From the NCBI GenBank assembly GCA_037127315.1, contig JBBBDQ010000310.1, forward strand, positions 211,501 through 275,500: DNA of 64,000 nucleotides, given 5' to 3'. Both the position numbers and the translations under genes were made by a program. Below the pieces are notes generated by a model, which was given only the letters and a program-made list of their open reading frames with translations, was not told the origin of the DNA and made no database searches. The DNA comes from Ascarosepion bandense. Its lineage: Eukaryota > Mollusca > Cephalopoda > Sepiida > Sepiidae. This document shows positions 11,050 through 21,263 of this stretch, in pieces (the first letter of the stretch is position 1; every line of letters begins with the position of its first letter).

Positions 11050-11282
11050 TGTAGTAATATCATGGAACTATTTTCCTACGCGCAATACCCGTAACCCTTT
11101 GGCGTAGGAGTATATAAGTAACACTTCACTTCACGCCTAGCATAGTTTAGGACAACACACGTATTTCCTCTTATGTATATATGTTAAATAAATCACTAAT
11201 AATATAACGATGTCTCTATTACATTTTACCACGCCTCGACACATCAACATCTTTACAGCCTCGACACATCAACATCTTTACA
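11050..11282 (+). repeat. 3' LTR of the Gypsy element (233 bp)
   Basis: The purine tract AAGGGGGA at 11042-11049 precedes TGTAGTAATA, and the element ends in TTTACA, giving TGTA...TACA termini. A TATATAAG box lies near 11110 and AATAAA near 11190, as expected for a promoter and polyadenylation signal. The last 50 bases are two tandem copies of a 25-bp unit (11233-11257 and 11258-11282), so one copy may be secondary and the ancestral LTR end may have been at 11257. Confidence 0.7.
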
Positions 11283-13040
11283 GGGTATATCCCAATTCCT
11301 CAACCAGTAGTTGAACATCAGTGCTAGCATAGGAACAAAAACTGGCGACAGTCTACACATCACAGGTTCAACCCCGAAGTATTGTCTAGGCCAGCCTGTT
11401 TCAGCGTTTCTCAGATATCCTCCTCAATTATGGCCCCTTTGCACCCTGTCGCTTCAACCGTCTCGCGACGGGGAAAATCGGTTAAATAGGCGTCACGGTG
11501 ACCAGCTCGCAGAAATAAGCTGAAAGGCCTCACAATTTGCGTAGTTAATCTACCTCAATTGAACCGGCGGTTAAAATCAGCTGCAAACAACCTGATAACA
11601 GATTTAATATAATCCCACCACTTATTCACGATCGCGTTCTCCGTCAATTCCCTCTGTAATAATTGATCACGAAATCCTTCACCTCAAGCAGAGACGTGTT
11701 GAATTTCCAATAACCAGTCAATGTAGGGTAGGGCTTATTTAAGTTTACTCGCACCCAGACAAGCCTATGATCCGAGTAAACTATAAAATGGAAACCCTAA
11801 GAGCCCTACGGCGACTCTTTGAAATAGAACCCAGTAAATGTAGCTCACACGAACTACCGTATCTGGGCCACCCCTATTTGTTCACATCTACGCTGCTTCC
11901 CCAGAGCGTTTATTTCTAAACATCTACCAGATCAGATCTGTCGATCACGAAATGCTTTCACATCCGGATTGTAAGTGGCCGATTTTATCCCACTACGGTC
12001 TAAATCGGGATCAAGGATAGCGTTCCAATCACTCAGTAAAACTACCTACCGAGACGTCGTCCAAAACGTTTCGATTTGCATAAAAAAGGAGTCCCGCTTT
12101 GCCTGGTTTGGGCGCATAAAATCATATGATGCGAAGAGATTTATCTGTCATGGAGACATTCAAGACACAAAGCCTGCTCCTCCTCGGATCCGTGCACAGA
12201 AAGCTGTCAGAGACCTGCTGATCAGCCTAGAAACTCCTCTGTAGTGACTATCAAAATAAACTGAGTAGTGTTGAAACTTCGACAGAATAGCCTCATAGTC
12301 GCTGGCATTCAGATGGGTCTAAGCAACAATAATTCACCTCAAGACACTGGACATCGCGTACAAGTCTCGTCCTACGTGACCTCGATCTCAGACCCTGGCC
12401 ATTCAAACTCACTAACCAAAAAGAGTTATTGAATAACATTTGCCTTGGAGTTGGGCCTCGCTTTGAAACAGTCGGGGTTAGTACACCGACGACCTCTTTC
12501 ATAGAATCGCACTCCATCCCAGTATGATGCCATCTTGGAATATGCCGCCGAAATCCCAGGGAAATGTTATCTTTAAAACCCTGTAGAAGGAGGAATGAAC
12601 AAAAACCGGGATCCTCCCACAACAAAAAATATTTCAGTTTTTCCAGTTTATCATTGTCCGTGATGACTATTGGTTTGGACACGGGGAAACTTTTCTTCGC
12701 TTCCTCAACCATACTTCACGTCTGCCGTGATCCTGACCTTATGCGCACTACAGTCAGACCATCTTGGCCCACAGAAAGATAGGAGGATCCTCCAAATCCT
12801 TGTCACCGCATTTCTTAATGGCCAGGAACACTTTCAAATTGCTAGTCTTCCTCAAAAGTCCTTTTCTCTCTCCCCACTGAAACCGTTCTTCCCCGTGTTA
12901 TAGGACAACTTTGCTTTTCTACTGTCTCCTCTGGAGGACACCTTTGGAGTACTCCTCTGGAGGATTTCTTTCGAAGACTTCTCTATCTTTTCCCTGGCAC
13001 CACGCTGTCTTTCTTGGCAGGGAATAGGCCAGAAAAACAA
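11283..13040 (-). mobile_element. Antisense APE-type LINE: ORF1 remnant, endonuclease, RT start
   Basis: Read on the minus strand. At 12960-12430 there is an ORF1/linker-like part. SLNGQGLRSRSRRTRLV (about 12400) starts an APE endonuclease. LSDWNAILDPDLDRSGIKSA (about 12000) is its GDWN-type motif, and SDHRLVWVRVNLNKPYPTL (about 11760) is its SDH motif. LTENAIVNKWWDYIKSVIR (about 11640) and an EEDI-ETLKQAGLDNTSG stretch (about 11390) lead into the RT N-terminus, which reads RLSPVFVPMLALMFNYWLRN up to 11283. Frames are broken repeatedly. The domain style suggests an L1/Tx1-like element, with moderate certainty. Confidence 0.75.
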
Positions 13041-13734
13041 AAGTAACGCTAAAAAATGATAAAAAAGAAAGATTTTATAGATTAACTAAAAAGTGTATAT
13101 ATTTTGAAATCCTTAAAAAAATATCTACATATAAAACAGAGTAATTTAAATGAGGAAGGTAATTACTATTTGATTAACAAGAAATTTTACTTATTTTTCA
13201 ATAGATTATGCTCTTAACATCATTAACATGTAAATTAAAAACATATCTACTATGCTCTTGATGTAATAACTGAACGCATAGCAGCAGCAACCATTTTGTC
13301 AACTAATTTTTTTGTGCGGGTCAGTCTCAGTATTATCACTGGATTTTCTTGATATTAGGCATCACGACCATACAATGTGTGAATAGAATTAAATGTGATA
13401 CCAGTATTTAAAATTATTAGGAATCACGACCATTTAATGTGAATAGAATTAAGTGTGATCCCAGCATTTAAAATTACTTCTATATATGCCATTCAAATAC
13501 TTGAGGAATTGAAGAATTTCATATTGAGACACTGAATTCATACAAGTTTCGAAAAAATTTTAAAACATTAATATATTGCGACTCATTCATGCTATGTTCG
13601 CAGTTAAGGTAAAAAAAAAGGATTTAATGATATTTATTCCCCTCTCAGCGAAGGAAAAATCGACACAAGTTTAATATGGATTATCATATATGTACTTGGA
13701 TGTAATGACAATATTTCCTTCTCTTAACCAGGCC
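13041..13734. other. AT-rich spacer with a 62-bp tandem duplication
   Basis: No gene seen. Two imperfect tandem copies lie at 13357-13418 and 13419-13479, each beginning AGG[C/A]ATCACGACCAT and ending near ATTTAAAATTA. Confidence 0.6.
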
Positions 13735-14135
13735 TTTTAGCACGCAGTTTTGTTTTCTTAAGCTCTTCTGAACCCCACCAAAATGTTTCGGAGTCAGTAG
13801 TTAATAAGTCACCATATTATGGTCTTGAGTGTCGTGCCTTCCGAAGCAATAACAAATACTTCAATTCTTATCTGTGCTTTGAAAAATGGTGAATGTCGGA
13901 TGCTTACTACAAAGAAGTTGAGGGACTATACTTGAATCTAGGACAGTGCTCTCAGCCACATAACTAAGTTCTGGAAAACTGATTTCTGGCCAGAAGACTT
14001 CTCCAATTGGAACCTGAATCAGTTTGACTATACGTTTTGGAACTCATCACGGACAAGTTATCAAGCTCCAATGTCAATAATCTCAAGATTGCCATCACGC
14101 CAAAGTAGGTTAAGATATTCAAGAGTTTTGTAATT
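13735..14135 (+). pseudogene. Mariner-like transposase remnant
   Basis: Near 13975 the frame reads TDFWPEDFSNWNLNQFDYTF, a degraded form of the mariner FWPxDFWPPSSPDLNPLDY block around the third catalytic acid. Just upstream a QDSAPSH-like block (second catalytic Asp region) appears with stops near 13935-13965, and the downstream text matches the usual SNVxALKASI stretch. No terminal inverted repeats were identified. Confidence 0.6.
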
Positions 14136-15619
14136 GCGTAGCTTTTCTTGGTCAGGTTGAGGTTGTAATTAAAATATTGGAAGTCATATTAAATAAATTA
14201 TTCGTCATGATATTCTATATGAGTTGCATTAACATTATTTTGTATCAGTAGATGTTTTTTAAATGCATAAAATTAATCGAGAACCCACTTACATTGCCAT
14301 CAAAAAGTAAGAGGTCTTTGCTGCTTGTAATTTTTCAAGCCTATTGCCATATTGACGGAAATAAAAACGATGAAAAAACTATATAATTTTGTAGAGAGAG
14401 GAACATTTTATACGCATTGTATGTAATGATGTACATAAAAATAGTGAAAACCAATCTTAATGAGGCAAATTCTGACTGAAATTTAAATGACTGAAACCGT
14501 TCACATTCGACATATGTTTGCATGTTGTATATGTACTTATATTTATACACTAAAAAGAAAAGCTGAAGAGTGTGAATATCTGTAAACAAAATCCAATATT
14601 AACTTGATCAGTAAGTTACATCACTATATAAAGGGACGCTACCAAGTTTATAAGTCGAAAATCTTAATTTAAGACATCTTAAATATTGCAAAAGAAAACT
14701 CTTTTGTGATATAGTAGAATTTTTGGGAATCCAGAAAGAAAGTTACTATCGGTTTGGTTGCATGACTTGTATATTAAATGTCATTAAACTGAATTCCTTC
14801 CTTAAAGATATTTATAAAGTTTAGTTTAGCGACATAATATTGTTAACGATTACAAACCTTGCACGAAGCATAGACGTTAAAAGAAAATTATATAATACGT
14901 TCAAACATATAACAAGATCAGTAGTGAGATCATTATTACTTTGAATTTAAAATTGACATTAAAGACTTTGTTGTTGCAATGGTAGAAAAAGTCAGTTTAT
15001 ATTTTGATCTTCGTAACTCAATTCGTTGATTTCAAAAGTGATTTTATCTTTTTTTTATTCTGACACTAAACATAAAATCAAGTATTTTTATTTATGAATA
15101 AAGTGTCGCTGCCAACATATGAATTTGAACATGAATCGCCAGAGTACATAGTCAACCTCGTTTTGATGTAATTAGAGGAATCATGCTGCTGAGATTCAGT
15201 GACATTGTAAAAATAATATATATATAAGCAATTTGCAAAAGAAAAAGAAAAAGGTCTGATAGTATTCTTGGAAGATGTTATTTCTATTATATGCGATTTT
15301 AAAAAATGAGGACGAATATTGGTTTGAACGCGAAGAAACGATAAAAAAGATCCTAAACGTTGTAATAGGATATTGAGTATTGTTCGCATTGAAATGATGA
15401 AAAGAAAGTTCGTTTTTAAAGAAAATTGTCCCCTGCTGAACATGAAAAGTATGTAAATTTTGTTTTGAAAAAAAACAACAACAAAAAACAAAAAAACAAA
15501 AAAAACAAAACAAAACAAAACAAAACACAAAACAACAACAACAAGAAAAAAACAAAACAAAACAAAACAGGTGAGATAAATTTTGATGAAACAATAGTAA
15601 TATTATCAAACATTTTCGA
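14136..15619. other. AT-rich spacer with A-rich simple repeat
   Basis: No gene supported. At 15468-15572 there is an A/C simple repeat of AAC and AAAAC units. The overlapping open frames on both strands come from this low-complexity sequence. Confidence 0.55.
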
Positions 15620-16555
15620 TGGTAGGAGCTAATTATTTAATCCCTGTCAGCAATGTTCAGCAATGTCTTAACTTAGTAAAATGTGACAATGATGGTTTTG
15701 GCACTTATGCAGGAGTCGTGAATCGAGAATGAGAGAAAGTCAAGGTAAATGAATTAACTCCAGATTTATTTAAATGCCTAATATTCGTGCAGAGCTTAAC
15801 TTTTAATAAGGATGTGGAAATAAAATCCAGAATACTTGCTAAATTAGAAATGGATCCCAAATTATCTCTCCAGAAAATAGCGGAAGAATGTCAACTTATT
15901 GTAAATCTAAAACTCGATACCGTAAAGATTGAAGAAAGAGACAAGTACATAACGTCCGACAATCTAAGAAAAAAGACTATAGACATTTTTCAACTCCTAA
16001 CGGAGCATTAAAAAAGAGAATAATACCTAATACTTGGCACTTGTAGAGGTAAGTAGAAGAAAAATAAAACGTATGTGAACATGATAAATACATGGTGTAA
16101 AGTCAAAAAGCATAAAGAAAAAATAACAAGACTTCGAACGTGTGTTTAATTGAGTTAAAGACATCTCTAAAAAGAAAATTTGTTTTCATAAAGATTAATA
16201 ATGTAAAAATAAAGTTACAACTAGATACAAGATCTGATATTACCATCATAAATGAACAGAAATGGAGAAAATGTGTAAACCCAGTTTATTAACTTCTAAA
16301 ACTTTGCTCATGGAGTTTCAGGAAAGAAATTGAACTTTATGAGTTAATACACTTGTAACTAAAAATTCGATGAGTTTGTATTAAAGAATACAGCTAATTT
16401 ATTTGGAATGCATTATTTGATCTTTGGCACCTCCTAATTAACTCTTTCTGCAACAAAATAAATATTGTTACCTCCGATGCTAATACGGCAACTGAAAAAT
16501 TAAAGAATGAATTCAAAAATATTTTCCCAGAAGTTTGCTCATAAGCTCTAGGGCA
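15620..16555 (+). mobile_element. Second Gypsy remnant: Gag end, protease, RT start
   Basis: SRILAKLEMDPKLSLQKIAE with ECQLIVNLKLDT (15787-16010) resembles the C-terminal helical part of a Gypsy Gag. At about 16195-16290 the frame reads IKINNVKIKLQLDTRSDITI followed by INEQKWRK, the retroviral-type aspartic protease with its DTGS motif changed to DTRS. KLKNEFKNIFPEVCS (about 16500) is the linker that begins RT. The element is cut there by, or just before, a foldback element at 16561. Dead copy. Confidence 0.7.
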
Positions 16556-16560
16556 TGAAG

Positions 16561-16756
16561 TTTCGTGAAGGCACCATTATAATGTCCTCGCCCCTCAGGG
16601 CTTATTTTTCACTTGTTGTTCAATAAAAACAAACAAACGCAAACGCAAAACTACCACATAAGAATAAAGGAATGCATAATAATAAAAGCGGGACACAAAC
16701 ACAAGTGAAAAATAAGCATTGAGTAGCGAGGACATAATAATGGTGCCTTCACGAAA
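16561..16756. mobile_element. Foldback/MITE-like element with about 55-bp inverted ends
   Basis: The left arm from 16561 (TTTCGTGAAGGCACCATTAT, then AATGTCCTCG, a short variable part and GCTTATTTTTCACTTG) is matched in reverse complement by 16701-16756. The interior of about 85 bases is A/C-rich and non-coding. The pentamer TGAAG occurs at 16556-16560 and again at 16760-16764, a possible target duplication. It sits at the broken end of the Gypsy remnant. Confidence 0.8.
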
Positions 16757-18224
16757 CCTTGAAGTCGGCATAACTCTGTTCAGTTAAGTGATAAACTTCT
16801 ATCAACGCTCAATCTCTATCTATCGTATAAAAAAACTATCTTGATAAAACATCTTTTTATCAGTAAACAACTGCAAAAACAACAATCTTTTGCAACAATC
16901 TTACCACTCAACACTATATATATATATATAAAGGAAAACTCAGCACATCGTTTATATTGGTTATAAGTTATAATTAATTTCTATGAGCTATATTAGAACA
17001 TTTCATCAGACCACACTATATTCGTTACATTCGGTATAAATATTTTCCCAGAATAAATATTTCTTTAAAAGTCAATGGAAAACAAGTAACATGATTTAAA
17101 ACAGAGATTTTAGCCTTATCTCAGTTGAGGATCACTAGACCGGTCGAAAAGAGGTTCATTCTTGGATAGTGACCATAAACTAGTTACAGGCCCACTCACA
17201 AGCGCATGGATACAAATATCCGTGTAATCCTACATATTAACACAATCACGCATGCTTATTTATATCCACATACACACATGTCTATACATCTACATATGTA
17301 CATACAAATGCGTCTGTGATTATACTTACATATACCCACAGACACACATCCATCCATGCTCACATACAAATCTTACGTTCGCACACTCACATATATATTT
17401 TTATGAAGACCGGATTTCTACGCGTATAATTAGTAGTGACATATATTTACGCAAGTATACTAACACATCTCACATATACTCACAAAATACACATATATTA
17501 GCATACTTACACACATACACACATACATACGTATATTTCCCTACAGACATGTCCGTACTTATATATATATGTACATACAAATGTATTATTCATACATGCA
17601 GGCATGCATCCATCTATATCCACATATAATTATTGTGTTTACACACTCACATATCTTTGAAGAATGGATCCATGTATATATGTATATGTATATACATAAA
17701 CAAACTTTTTAACATGTATATATATTAATGTTTTTATCTCTGCTCTCTCCCTCGCCTTTTTTCCTCTACGTACTCGATTATAAAAACTTATACGTGCATA
17801 TATAGAGGAATGTGAGCTTGTATACACATACATGTCCACTCTTCTCCCCCAAACGAAGCGGTATGTTTCACATTCCATGCATCATAACAAACGTTACATG
17901 CATATAACGGCATATATCATTTAGATTTCGATATCAACTTGTACATACATGAATAAACTGATCAATACAGGAGGGTATAAGCAATTCAGGAGGGTACGAT
18001 CCAAGGTTAACGCCAACGTACATATAATCAGATGCTCTCATATACACGAAAAACATTTATATATAATTATGTGCACTCTTATATATGAAGTATACTTATT
18101 AGGTGCGCCCATATACATGGAATATACATACAATAATGCATATAATCATACATGTATCATAATTATATTTGGGTGCCCTTACATATACGGAACATGCATA
18201 TAATTAAGTGCACCCATATACACA
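16757..18224. other. Low-complexity A/T/C-rich region
   Basis: No genes supported. (TA)n lies at 16915-16931. 17236-17640 is a degenerate CACATA/TACATA-rich stretch. 18016-18224 holds about five degenerate copies of a roughly 50-60-bp unit with GTGC[A/G]C[T/C]CATATACA followed by ATGCATATAAT-like text. Open frames here are simple-repeat artefacts. Confidence 0.6.
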
Positions 18225-18683
18225 AAATAACCCTTTAATTCTCAGAAATGTTTTGAGAGAGCAGTTTGATATTTTAGGTGGGGTTTAGAAAAAGATTTCT
18301 TATGATTATATAGGCGTTGTTTCCATGGTCCGGTGGAAATTAATATAAATACTTTTTCTCGTTTCATGTGTTCACCTGTGTTGCTTGGTATATGACATTT
18401 TCGGATCTGCATATACTTTCAAATGGGCATTTGTTTTTGACTGTACAGTTACAGGATTTTGTTTATCTGTTTGTTGATTATTATAAAAATTATTCAATAT
18501 ACTATTATTGTGTGAATTGATGATGCTATTAATGTTGTTAGTGCATGAATAACTAATTTTTAATGTTTTCCTATTGAAAATCTTAGTGGGTTGTTCTGCT
18601 TAAAATGTTTGTCGATCAGTTTCAGAAAATGTTGTCCGATATTAATATTAGGTAATTGACAGAAAGGGTGGGGATTAAACCAT
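18225..18683 (-). mobile_element. Penelope-like element remnant (linker and GIY-YIG part)
   Basis: On the minus strand, FNPHPFCQLPNINIGQHFLK followed by LIDKHFKQNNPLR aligns with FNPPYNNEVKSKIGKMFFK and LIDKHFNSNSKLK of the Penelope-like element at 20613-22220. Further on, STGPWKQRLYNHKKSFSKPH with LKYQTALSKHF aligns with STHDNFKIRFYNHKTSFRNE and KYKHSTALSTYVWE, the GIY-YIG endonuclease core. Stops and frameshifts are numerous, so this is an old copy of a related family. A mariner-like element interrupts it at 18684. Confidence 0.7.
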
Positions 18684-19000
18684 AATACGAGAGTCATTCA
18701 ATAGGTTGAATTTTTCGGTATCACGACTTCTAATACATATAGAAGCTTACTTTTTTTTCTTTTTTCAACGTAGTCTTCCAGCAGTGTCAAACACTTTTCC
18801 CATGTGTGCACAAGCATCCGTGTTCCCTCAGCGTAAAAAATCTTTGGACTGATGTCTCAGCCAATCGCTCTTGACTTCATCGTCACTTTCAAACTTCGTG
18901 CCTCTCGTGAACGCTTTCGAGGAATCAAACAGGTGAAAGTCTGAAGGGGCAAGGTCTGGGCAGTAAGGGGATGAGGGAGCAGTTACCAGCCCAGCTCATT
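18684..19000 (-). mobile_element. Mariner-like element, 3' part
   Basis: The plus-strand edge begins TA then CGAGAGTCATTCAATAGG, typical of a mariner terminal inverted repeat. The minus strand encodes a C-terminal transposase piece: PDLAPSDFHLF-like text, FTRGTKFESDDEVKSDWL and a RHQSKDFLRGNT-like end. The 5' part and the other terminal repeat are missing, and the text becomes unrecognisable near 19000. It appears inserted at a TA inside the Penelope-like remnant. Confidence 0.65.
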
Positions 19001-19421
19001 GATGGTGTGCACCGTTTAAAGACAAACCTACCTACTCAGTAAAGTAAAGCTCTCCAAGCTTACATTGCTTAGAAAGACCAAGAATAGTTTACTATGTTAA
19101 ATCTTATGAAAAGATTGGCTTAGTTGTAACCTTAGTTTCGCCAATCATGCGACTTTCAGACAACTTTAACGCTATATATATATATATATATATATCCGAG
19201 TGAATAACGAACGAGAAAAATTTTAAAATTTTGTCTTCAAGAAAAAATTGAAATCATAAAAATACACGAAGAGCGACAAACTTTTAAACTAGGGGCATGA
19301 AACCACAGTAAACTGCAAACACATTAAAGAACTAACCTTACAATCATGCTAAAAAATACTGCAAAAGCCAAAACTAGGATCCCCTAGAGATGATAAAACC
19401 TTTATAGTACTAACAACACTC
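19001..19421. other. Spacer, nothing recognised
   Basis: A (TA)n tract lies at 19174-19195. The remainder is A-rich unique-looking sequence into which the SINE at 19437 inserted. Confidence 0.5.
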
Positions 19422-19436
19422 TTACATCAAATTTTA

Positions 19437-19568
19437 GGGCACCTCGAGGTGGTGTAATGGTTAGCAAGCTTGTCTCGCTAGAACTATTGCAATTAAGTAG
19501 TGAGTTCGATCCTCACTGGGTGCCCCATACTTTCGGCCTTGTGCCACATCTAAGCTGCGCTTAGTAAA
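19437..19568 (+). mobile_element. tRNA-derived SINE with 15-bp target-site duplication
   Basis: The 5' part folds like a tRNA: GGGCACC and GGTGCCC acceptor strands, an A-box-like TGGTGTAATGGTTAGC, and a T arm GTGAG-TTCGATC-CTCAC holding the B box. The anticodon arm does not fold properly and the variable region is long, so it is not a functional tRNA. A short non-tRNA body and a TAAA tail follow. The identical 15-mer TTACATCAAATTTTA flanks it at 19422-19436 and 19569-19583, proving insertion. Mobilised by a LINE machinery in trans, as known for SINEs. Confidence 0.85.
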
Positions 19569-19583
19569 TTACATCAAATTTTA

Positions 19584-20022
19584 CCTATTACACACCACAA
19601 ACTATAATCTAATTGAAAGATGTATAAAAAAAGTGATTTCCTAAATTCAAAATTAAGGTTAGATTAATTATTAAAGCTGTGCTTAAATACAAAAATATTC
19701 TATAGTTGTACAAATAAACATTAAGGATAGGTTCAATCCCATCCCTTATCACCCTTTACACCTCCTTACTCTCCCCCTCTAATAAGCCCAAAGAATAAAG
19801 GCTAGCCAGGCGGCCATAAAATCTATACACCATTTTCTAATGTAAATCAGTGTACAAAATTCCCGACACTTTCATCAATCAACTATATCCCCTACCCATC
19901 CCACTTTCTTCAAAATTCTAACGGACAATTTACAAGACTTATTCCCTTATCGCTAACCCCCACCGACATCCCACACACAACTTTCCAAATATAAAAAAAG
20001 AGGCCTTCCATTCCTTTCCACG
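19584..20022 (+). other. C-rich non-coding region upstream of hammerhead 1
   Basis: A stretch rich in CCC and CCT (19735-19990) with no reading frame. By analogy with 22984-23096, where a C-rich UTR precedes a hammerhead and a (TA)n tract, it may be the 3' UTR of another Penelope-like element or a related non-autonomous element on the plus strand. That analogy is inference. Confidence 0.4.
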
Positions 20023-20079
20023 CCGCCTGATGAGACATTGTAAGTCCAATGTCGAAACAAAATGTACAATTTGTAGTGG
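20023..20079 (+). ncRNA. Hammerhead ribozyme 1
   Basis: The core is CTGATGA (20027-20033) and GAAA (20054-20057). Stem II is GACATTG/CAATGTC (20034-20040 with 20047-20053, six-base loop). Stem III is ACAAA/TTTGT (20057-20061 with 20070-20074). Stem I is CGCC-type, four pairs including one G-U (20023-20026 with 20076-20079). The base before the predicted cleavage point (A at 20075) and the paired U before it fit the UH rule, so cleavage would fall between 20075 and 20076. Hammerheads of this kind are known in Penelope-like elements and retrozymes. A (TA)n tract follows at 20110. Confidence 0.8.
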
Positions 20080-20108
20080 ATAACTATAAAAAAAAAAATA
20101 CATGTTTT

Positions 20109-20135
20109 AACATATATATATATATATATATATAA
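20109..20135. repeat. (TA)n microsatellite
   Basis: A TA tract separates the plus-strand hammerhead unit from the minus-strand Penelope-like element. Confidence 0.95.
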
Positions 20136-20429
20136 TAATAAAATAATAATAAAATCGACTCTGTACGTATCCAAATCTTAAAATCTTACACAAGTAATTT
20201 TTAAGGACCACGAATAACCGGCAGAATCTAACTCCGTTATTGTCCGCCGCTATAAAGCTTTGGACAATGAGGGGGAAAAAAAAACTGCGGAGCACCGACA
20301 ATACATACAGTACTTCACAGCAAAGAAAAAAAAAACCCTCAAACGGAACGAACCACAAAGAAAGAAAAGTGCTCGATACAAAACTAACCAAAAAGGATTA
20401 ACCAAGAGGCAGTGACGTAGAGCAAAAAC
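20136..20429 (-). other. Penelope-like element sequence beyond the ribozyme
   Basis: Reading on the minus strand this lies downstream of hammerhead 2. It is absent after the corresponding ribozyme of the plus-strand partial copy, which meets a (TA)n tract at once. In tandemly organised Penelope-like elements, sequence after the terminal-repeat ribozyme is the start of the next unit, so this may be a truncated next unit. No open frame is recognised. Confidence 0.35.
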
Positions 20430-21263
20430 ACACCAGAAAAAATCGCAAGATCGCCAAGACCTACCGCGGTTTCGCACAACGGCTCGTCAGGGCAAAGGCA
20501 GACCAAGGACTAATCAAATAAATAGACACCTATCAAAGACTAACCCAATTGGGGGAAGGGGGTGTTCGAAGAGAAAAAAAAAATTTCTGGAGTCACATTA
20601 AGGTCCGATACACTAAGCAAGAAATTTTGTTTTTTGGATTCTACACTTATTTAGTATTTCTGTTTTAGCGTTAATAAGTTTGTTGGCAGGTTCGAATTTA
20701 GCTATTGCTAGCTTCTCCTCGTCACATACCCTACAAAATTTATTGTTTTTGTTATAGTTAGGGCACATTTTTATTATTTCCCATTTCAGAATGGGGTCCT
20801 TTTTAGTTTTGGTTTTTATTTCCCATACATAGGTAGACAACGCTGTGCTATGCTTATATTTCTCGTTTCTAAAAGAGGTTTTATGGTTGTAAAACCTAAT
20901 TTTAAAATTATCGTGGGTGGATCCTATGTATGTTTTAGGGCTTTTGTCATTTTCGTTAACGTAAACTTTAACTTTATAAACTACGCTTGCCTGATTGCAA
21001 TTACCTCTAATAGGGCAGTCCTTTTTAATTCTACAATTACACTTATGTTTATTAACGTTATTATTACTAGAGGCATTAATATTATCTTTCAATTTACTTT
21101 TGTTGGTATTATTAATTATTTTACCGATATTAGGTAAACAAGAATAGCTCAGTTTAATAGTGTTCCTATTAAATATTTTTTTAAGTTTGCTATTAGAATT
21201 GAAATGTTTATCTATTAACTTAAAAAACATTTTTCCTATTTTAGATTTGACTTCATTATTGTA
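20430..21263 (-). repeat. Left arm of 834-bp inverted repeat
   Basis: Reverse complement of 22333-23166 with equal length. The overlapping reading frames compared give identical proteins over 205 and 95 residues. The one difference noticed is near the outer end (20434 versus 23162). The arm covers the end of the coding region, the 3' UTR and the ribozyme. Confidence 0.95.
20453..20499 (-). ncRNA. Hammerhead ribozyme 2, minus copy
   Basis: Exact reverse complement of 23097-23143; the motif is described there. It lies 114 bases downstream of the stop codon of the Penelope-like protein, where pseudo-LTR hammerheads occur in this class. Confidence 0.8.

Larger units (their letters stand above)
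8291..11282 (+). mobile_element. Decayed Ty3/Gypsy LTR retrotransposon with 3' LTR
   Basis: Plus-strand remnant with Gag zinc knuckles, RT, RNase H, integrase and a 3' LTR in Ty3/Gypsy order. Many stops and frameshifts. The 5' LTR, the primer-binding site and most of gag are not recognisable, so the 5' boundary (near 8291) is approximate. At the 3' side the LTR abuts an antisense LINE whose coding similarity stops at the same point, suggesting insertion into that LINE. Confidence 0.85.

Noticed and set aside
11975..12244. 89-residue plus-strand frame
   Set aside because: Antisense to the APE endonuclease of the minus-strand LINE, which carries the DWNAILDP and SDH motifs.
15078..15632. Phe/Cys-rich and Lys/Asn-rich overlapping frames
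   Set aside because: They are generated by the A/C simple repeat at 15468-15572.
17252..17629. 125-residue open frame rich in I, H, Y and T
   Set aside because: Encoded by degenerate CACATA/TACATA simple repeat; the composition alone explains it.
19261..19421. Possible nuclear copy of mitochondrial rRNA, because of an AAACTAGGATCCCC stretch
   Set aside because: Only a short resemblance; the following bases do not continue as expected for 12S rRNA.
19437..19528. A functional tRNA gene
   Set aside because: The acceptor and T arms pair, but the anticodon arm does not fold and the variable region is too long. The target-site duplication shows it is part of a SINE.
20850..21137. 95-residue plus-strand frame at 20850-21137, and its mirror at 22459-22746
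   Set aside because: Antisense shadow of the Penelope-like coding region; the two are identical because the arms are.
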